64,000 nucleotides of DNA from NCBI GenBank assembly GCA_965178125.1, contig OZ237768.1, positions 558,001 through 622,000 on the forward strand. The letters are read 5' to 3'. The stretch comes from Bilabrum cf. latius. Lineage: Eukaryota; Bigyra: Bicosoecida; Bigyra; Bicosoecida. Under the pieces are notes generated by a model. The model was not told the DNA's origin. It saw only the letters and a program-made list of their open reading frames with translations, and searched no databases. Position 1 is the stretch's first letter. Each line of letters opens with the position of its first letter. Made by a program: the position numbers and the translations under genes. Shown here piece after piece: positions 57,201 to 64,000 of this stretch.

Positions 57201-60200
57201 TTACTCGCCAGCACCGGGTCCTGTACCATCCGGATCCTCCTCGTCTTCGAGGCTACCCCCCTCGGGCATCCACTCGGCGGTTTCGGCCACACTGGGCAAG
57301 CCAGCTCTCCCCTTACCAAGTGCAGACCAGCCAGACCTGCGGCTCATCTCCCTAGCCTCGGAGGCCTCATCGACCACTGATGCCAGGTCTGCCTCGCTGC
57401 TCGCCCCGATCCCAACTACAACGTCACCAGAGAAGGAATACCTGTCCTTCCGCACAGAGCTGGCGAGTTGGGCCGGTCTTGGCGAGTCAGTGGCACCACG
57501 ATAAAGCTCTCTAAACCGGAATGACTGGTCCTTGCATCTGGCAAGCATGATTTCAGCCTTCTCGCCTGATACACCGACCCGAGCGAGGTCAGCCTTAGCT
57601 GCCGACCGTCTGCTCACAAGCACGGCCTGGCGACCTGCCGATGAAGAATACACCCGTTTCTCTTGTGGCCCCAACTGCGCTGCAGTCGTATCTAGACGGA
57701 CTATGTTTCGACGAGCGAAAACAGCCAGGACAGCCATGACGTCAAGTTTCTTTGCCCTGAGTCGAGCCTGCTCCTAGATCCGCTGGCTGTGTCGCTTGGC
57801 TCGACTCCGAACTCTCGCCTTGCCAACGATGCTCGACAGCCAGTGCAGCTCATCGTTCTCGTCGCTGCCTGCCCGACTGGTCGGTGCCGATACCATGGTG
57901 CAGCCGTCCAGTGGAACAAGCTGGTCGTGAATCCAATCTCTTGCAAGCGGCGAGGCAGTCGGCACTCCTCGAATCAATCCAGCCTCCGGGTCGGTTACGT
58001 CGAGGCCATTGCCTGCATCACCTTCCAACCCCGAACTCCTGAAATCGCTCGTGTTGGAGGATTCGGTCCCGACCAATCGCGATGATTCGTTCGACTGCTC
58101 GCCATCTCGGCGTCCTTGTCTCTCTGCCAGCCGCTGCTTGCCGTTTGCATCGCGTGATGCTTTCTTTACGACGTGTGCGGGAAGCTATCTCCAGAGTTTG
58201 GAGCCGCTCGCATCCACGAACGGGTCATCGAGCGACCAGCGAACGGATTGCAACGACCGCTGCACAGCCCAGGCCGCATCACTTGAATGAGCAGGCGATG
58301 CAGCCGGATCATGGGGCGCCTTCATGTTCTCCAGCACACGGCGTGCTCCGAGTGGGTCTCGAGGCAGCAGCCACGGGTGCACCGCTAGCACTCTCGCGTC
58401 ATACCTCGCTTCCACATCCACCTCCAGAAGACCCCTCAAAGTGTCGATGCACTCCGGGCTCAAGCCAGCTGGCAGCAGCCGCCAGCTCACAATGCCGCGC
58501 TTGGCTGCGTCCAGCTGGGCCTGCTTGGTCGGCCCTGTGAACGGCATCCTGCCAGCCAGCAGCCAGAACAGTGTCACGCCCATGGACCAGTAGTCGCTGG
58601 CCCGCTGCCCCTGGTGCTTGAAGAGCTCAGGGGCCATGAAGAGAGGAGTGCCTGCGATGCCAGCCACGAAGGGCTGCTTCTCGCGGTAGACTAGCACGGC
58701 TTTGTTTGATGTCATCGTTCGCTGCTTGATTTTGGATCTCTCCGCCGCATTGCCATCGGTTGCAACGGCAGCTGCTCTAGACATCGTTCTGGAGGCACTA
58801 CGCGCCCATTCAGAAACAGCGGCGTGTAGTGATCCTGTATCGGGGTTTGCTTCAGAATCTCTTTCAGCGGCTCCCTGTGAGCCAGTCTGCGATTCACTCC
58901 GCGAATACAATTCATCAAGTTGCTCAGCCCAAGCCGTCCGCTGACGTGGCAGCTCTGCATCAGGGCCAGCAGAACCCCCCGGGTGGCCGTGGCACGCGGT
59001 CGTACCTGATCGCAGTTTTTGCTGTCGAGAGCTGTTGAGGACTGGTCGTCTCATTGCGGTGGAATAAGCACGGACGCGACTAGTTCTAGACTCTGCAGCT
59101 GCCTGCGTCTGCACGCCATCACCAATCAACACAGCTGGCGAGCGCCTCGTGGATATTCCTTTGGCATTATTGGGTTCAGATATGGGTCTGCTTCCCGCCC
59201 CTAAATCAGATTCCGAATGATCCCGTCGTGCCTCGTCATTCTGCTCGACGCGTTGAAGCGAGTCCATGTTACTCGGGGACCAAGTTGTCACACGGACTGT
59301 CGATTTGCTCTGCTGCGCTACTGCGGCCTGAGCGGTGCCTGTACTGGAAGCTACCAAGTCGGGCTTAGCCTGTCGAGAATCAGCGAGAACGATCCTTGCA
59401 AATTCTTGCACGGACATCAGTGTAGCCTATTCCACATTGTCGGCCGATATCAATTTTCCTTGCTCTGCTGCACTCGTCACGATGTCCTCGTCAAAGTGAG
59501 GGGCGGCTGGCCCATCGGTCGCACAATCAGGATCGGCATCGATATTGGTGCCATCCGTGCCGATCCTCGTGGACAACCTCTATACCTGCAGTCTTAGAGT
59601 CGGGTCAGGCTCCGACGCAAGCAACGCTTGCGAGCGTGGCAGCAGTCGCGGCACATCAAATGCGGTCCCAGCACCTGACGCTGGGCCAGCTCCGCCTCTA
59701 GCCCCGTCAGGGTGAGCGTGACCTACCCCGCAATCGACGAGATAGGCGACACTTCGGGGCAGCAAATGGCTCAAATGCTTCTCTGGAGATGCTTTGGATT
59801 GATCTGGCCTGCGCTTGTCGTGGCTAGGGAATGTCACATCTTCAAGAGCAGCCTGGATCAGCTAAGATCGGTTGCGACTGGTCTTCTCTCTTTGACGAGT
59901 ATGGCCCATACGCTAGGTTCCGCTGCTCGCAGCCGATGCAGATTGTGATCCCCCATGCTCGGCGGTACCCCTCAGCACAACTATGGTGTCGAACAAGTCA
60001 CGCTCAGTGGAAAGCAGTGCAGCTGCCGCCTGCATGCCTCGCACCACTTGCACCGCACACATGCTACCGCTAGATCCCACACCCTTCTCAAGCTCATCCT
60101 ATAGCGCCTTACTGGTCCGCCAAGGTATATCATCTGCCGCTAAGCGTGAACGTCTGGTTTGATAAACTACGAGCAATACTGAATGGTACCGCGCGCTAGA

Positions 60201-63200
60201 CTTTCGAGCGAGCACCACCGGGCGGCGAATGCCACCAGGACCCAGCGGAGAGAAGGCAGGCAAGACCAGATGGAACTCGTTGTGGGTGGTGGCATCCTGC
60301 ACCGTCCAGTCACCAGCCGCACTGGATGTTCGCTTTCGCCTTTTGGAGCTTCGATTTCGACTGTGGCCTGCCTTCGTCTTCTACTTGGAGGCATGCTCGA
60401 AAGCAGCTCCATTCCCATCTGAGCCGTGACCCGAGCTTGTCGATAGTCCAAGGTCCACCAGACGACTGTATCCGGCCGGATCCAGCACAATGTTCGACGG
60501 CTTCACGTCCCTGTGCACCACCCCTGCCTCGTGCAAATGGCACAGCGTACACGCAAGCTGACGAGCCACCACACGCACTGCACTCTCCCGCATGCGCCAA
60601 CGACCCCCGCCTCGAGATCGCATCGTTGAAGCGAGGCTCTCGCCATCCACCAGCTCCAGCACCAGACCCACCTCACCCTCGCCCAGCACCACGCCCTCCA
60701 GCCGGCACACGCCCGGCACGCCGTGGACAGCGCACCGCATCAGGGCCAGGATCTCGCCACGAACCACGTCAGCCTTCAGCGATGCATGCTACTCGGAGTT
60801 GCCAGCCGAAAAGATGTGTGACGAGTGATATTCCTATCGGGATCTACCAGTGGATCGCCTGCTGATCTTGAGCGCAACCTTACGTCCCGTGGGCACATGT
60901 ACGGCCAGGTAGACCCTGGCGAACCCGCCCTAGCCGAGTACCTTCAAGCGCCGAAAGTCCTGCATATGGAAGCGAGGCAACTCTCGTCCAGTTTGTCTGT
61001 CGTGGTGTCTGTCGACTACAGCTGCACTCGTCGGAAGACCATCCACTGTTAAGCGGTGGCCCGGTCCTCGAACCACAATGACCACCTGGAAGCTGCTTGG
61101 GGACAAAGTGCTGCTAGTAGAGCGGCTTGCAGCAGCAGGCTTGCTGCCCACGATCAGCTTAACGTAAGCGGGAAGTGCACTTCCGCAAGCAGCCACAATC
61201 TTTTCTCCAGTGACAGTTTCGAAGCATAGGCTCTCAAGCCGATTGCCATCTTCACCAGCACTCTCACAGTTACTTTGTCGTGACTTGCATGCACGAATGC
61301 TTTGCCTCACCCAGGCCTCAAGCCGGATGTCAAGCCTTTCATTCTCAGTCTTAGCCGCGCGCGCCTAGTCGGAGCTTGCGCCTAAGGCGACGCGCAGTTG
61401 CTTTCGCCACTTTTGAAACCAGGTATTGGTGCTGATAGACACCATGCCAATAGGCAAGCAGTTCACGTCACTGATGTGGCCGTTGTGCTGCACATCAGCT
61501 GTACACACCAAACCGAGGCCTTGCTCCGGCAAAGCAGACGCTTGCAGGCTACTGTGGGTGACTCCGAGTGCAGCCCAATCAAGCAGATGGACCTGGCGGG
61601 TCCATCGGAGCTTTGCTCGCCCGAAGCGTGCGGCTAGATTCAAATGCTACAAAGTTGTTGCTACTTTGGTGGACTTGAAATCAAAAGATGCGCCGGACAC
61701 TTCCGAATCGGCCATGGTGTGTGAAGCCTAAACGCAAGCCTGGTCTGTGCCAGCCGTAGCTCCGTGGATCTATTGATTGGCCGTTTGTGGAGCAGGTGAT
61801 AGAAATGCAGCGAGAAGAGGCAGCCTGTCCCGCAATATGCCCTCGAGTGCTCGAGGCAATCCGACGAGCGACCCCTTCATGCCCATGCCTACGGCTGTGC
61901 CATTGATCCGGTGCATCGACCTGGCAATCCTTTGGCTCGCCTCGAGTGGCCTCAGCTGGCTGTTTCTGTCCACATCCTCGTACAGTATCTTAGCCGGGCC
62001 AGTGCCGATCCATGTTGCTTGCACCGGACCGGCTGCCAAGCCTATCTGAGGCCGCAGCTGTATGCTCATGGTACGCAGCTGGGATGTGCAGGTACTGGCG
62101 AGATCTACAGCTGCCATGATAGTAGCAGTCAGCATTCTGACGGATGGTCGCATGACGCTTGAGGTGCCACCCGACAATCGTCCATCTTCCGGACGGACAC
62201 CCATAGCTCCCCTGGGCAACCGAGTTGGCTATTGGCGAAACCATGCAAGCTTGAACGTTCCAGCGCTACCCTTGATCCTTACCGCTCTATACTTGGCGCA
62301 TACTGCATCCACCACGGCCCCAATCCTGCGGTGCAGGCCAATCCCGGCGATGGGCCCGGCGAAGTCAGCGATCTTGTCGTAGCCGTGCAGGATGAGTGTG
62401 AGCACGATCGAGTTGCCGAGGTCGACTGCAGCCGCTGACCGCGCCAGTGATTCCGTCGATCTTGCTACTTCAGATGGCAGTTCGTTTGGCAGCAAAAGTC
62501 CAAGCTGACTGAGTGCGTCCCGACTTAACGAATCGCTACTGGCTGACCGTGTCGGTGTCGTTGCGTCCAGCTACCTCTAGTGGATGACTGCTGCAGGCAT
62601 GATGGCTGCTGCTGCAGACTTGAGCTACTGCTTGCTGGCCTGAACAAGCTCGCTGTACGCAACCAGGGTGCTCCTGATGCGGAGCACTTGCTCCTGGAGC
62701 GTCTGGGTGTCAACGATACGACGCGACAGTATCATTACCATGTACAGAGCTCCCGTGAAGATCGCCACGATACCCCCAAGCGACACGTCAGCGGGGTCAC
62801 TATCTGATCCCAGCACTAGGGAGCACTTATCGAGTCTGGTGTTCTAAGAAAGGCCAACTGCCTCTCGGATCCACACGTACAATCCGACGGGAGTGCTGAG
62901 TGCGACCAACACTCCGACAGTCAAGATCACGGGCCAGTTCCCATCGCATACGTGGAGCACGCCCACCAGCAGCTGGATTGCAACCAGTACCTGAGGCGCT
63001 TGATTCGACTGGCCCAGAATTCCTGCACACGACCCTCTAAAGGCCTAGAAGAGGAAGAGAAACTGGTACAGCACGTGCGAAATGTGAGCAGCTCCGTATG
63101 TATATAACGCACAGGCAGCACTGACCCTTTCCTACCGCATGGTCCACACAGCTCCAGCAACGCTCATGGAAAGGCCGCATGCGAGCAGCGGCAAAAATTT

Positions 63201-64000
63201 CAAAAGTATCAACAAACATGCTTGTGATTCATCCCAGGACGCTAGTCCAGATGCAACCTCGAGATTGAAAGCCTTCGCCCATTCAGTCATTCCGTTCTGC
63301 AGAAGTGCCACGCCCGAGAGCAGCAAGAGAAGACTCGAGCCAGCCGTGGTGCCTACAATTCCTCTGGCGTCGTCTTTGCGATCTAGGCTAGGTAGAACAT
63401 GCGCAGCGACTGACCCGCATCCCTCCGTCTCAGCTACACTAAGCTATTCCGCTTGCGGATAGCAGTGCCCTGCAAACGCCCCCATGTTCAGCGTGCCTGC
63501 ACCAATGTGGGCTTTACCAAGCACTCGTTGGAGCCACTTCGGCATGTCCTTTCCCGCCGTATCCCTAAATTTGCTTGGCGTAGGATAGACAGATTCATGA
63601 AGGTTGCTTACCACGGTGGCGGACGGCAGCAACGTGTCGTCAGGGCCCCCAGATAGATGCTGACCAGACGCGATCGCAGCAATTAGCACGTCGACTGCAC
63701 GCTCAATGGACAAGGCCAGCGGCTCTTTCGCTGTGAGAGTGATATCGTCATCGCATCGTAGAGGAAGAAACACGACCCTGCCAGCTGCTGCCTGAGCATC
63801 GTCACCTGTAGTGTGCGTACTAGAGTCGCTGACTTTGCCCGAGTCGGATGCGGTCCCACGCTCCAGCGGCCTGTCTCCGGTGGTCTGTAACAGATAAGGC
63901 ATATTGGGATCGTCGCTGGAGCTTTTTTTGGCGCGGCTGCTTTGAGGATAAGGGTGCCGGGCGGCACTGGATCTACCTGCATCCACAAGGCGGCCAGTTG
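57201..64000 (-). CDS. Membrane cyclase-like/protein kinase, copy B (5' end beyond right edge)
   Basis: Continuous minus-strand frame with TAG as its only interruption, stop TAA 57203-57201. Order as in copy A: membrane helices (LLILLKFLPLLACGLSMSVA; VILTVGVLVALSTPVGLYVW; IVAIFTGALYMVMIL), cyclase-like region (DLGNSIVLTLILHGYDKIAD, IGLAAGPVQATWIGTGPAKI), kinase N-lobe (KVLG-TAG-GGFARVYL), VHRDVKPSN, an insertion of about 570 residues, then GTPLFMAPELF, SDYWSMG and VHPWL. TAG in the P-loop replaces the Glu of copy A, so G-Q-G-G-F is the natural reading. The DFG motif is DLG here, which may lower but need not abolish activity. The C-terminal helices (KADLARVGVSGEKAEIML) match copy A's AAKRDLEVAGVSARRAAGML. 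Confidence 0.75.
58368..58697 (-). repeat. Inverted repeat arm: kinase C-lobe, partner of 54801-55130
   Basis: Reverse complement of the copy A block, with about six silent differences. Further near-identical blocks pair 53400-53735 with about 60430-60770 (N-lobe to catalytic loop) and 52340-52460 with about 62310-62440 (cyclase-like region). Confidence 0.9.

Noticed and set aside
1-64000. TAG read as leucine, as in some rhizarian nuclear and green algal mitochondrial codes
   Set aside because: TAG at the sulfatase SQYPR site, in a kinase P-loop and inside CAG runs fits Gln much better. One paralogue site faces Leu (55131), but it is an end-of-domain position with little constraint.

Overview
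The window is nuclear DNA of a GC-rich, gene-dense protist. It has spliced genes with GT-AG introns (about 80-210 bp where I can place them), mitochondrial and secretory leader peptides, and eukaryote-typical proteins: VWA8, THOC5, ERI1, an SNF1-like kinase, Ulp1 peptidases and lysosomal-type sulfatases. I cannot name the species. The central observation is that TAG is not a stop. Nearly every gene runs through in-frame TAG codons, and all 16 gene ends I can place use TGA (11) or TAA (5). Several TAGs fall where glutamine is expected: the SQYPR-like motif of an iduronate-2-sulfatase relative, a kinase P-loop (G-x-G-G-F), and TAG-CAG-CAG-CAG runs. This is the assignment of NCBI table 15 (UAG=Gln). 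All models below read TAG as Gln.

Layout. 1-4.2 kb: three minus-strand genes (secreted PQQ-type propeller, unknown mitochondrial-looking membrane protein, ankyrin protein). 4.3-12.2 kb: a complete VWA8 gene with one intron. 12.3-15.3 kb: ERI1-like exonuclease flanked by two small unknown genes. 15.4-30.5 kb: an island of three large genes of unclear role. One is a 1.8-kresidue unknown protein on the minus strand; divergent from it are a coiled-coil protein and a roughly 1,900-residue protein with two Ulp1-type cysteine peptidase domains, whose gene carries a 1.8-kb minisatellite, probably in an intron. 30.7-33.3 kb: three 171-bp RCC1 repeats and an iduronate-2-sulfatase-like gene. 33.3-37.8 kb: SNF1/MARK-like kinase with a long prion-like N-terminus. 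38.3-41.0 kb: THOC5. 41.1-47.4 kb: a secreted glycosidase-like gene and an arylsulfatase sharing a 125-bp divergent promoter. 47.5-64 kb: two convergent paralogues (the second runs off the right edge) encoding very large membrane proteins with a cyclase-like domain and a protein kinase domain whose activation segment carries a huge insertion.

Functional themes: secreted breakdown of sulfated polysaccharide (two sulfatases and a glycosidase-like protein), mRNA export and RNA trimming (THOC5, ERI1), and membrane signalling (cyclase-kinase pair). Much of the coding sequence is low-complexity insertion, and several short palindromic or GC-rich motifs recur inside unrelated genes. All gene models are read by eye; splice sites are supported by phase agreement and conserved-motif continuity, not by transcripts.
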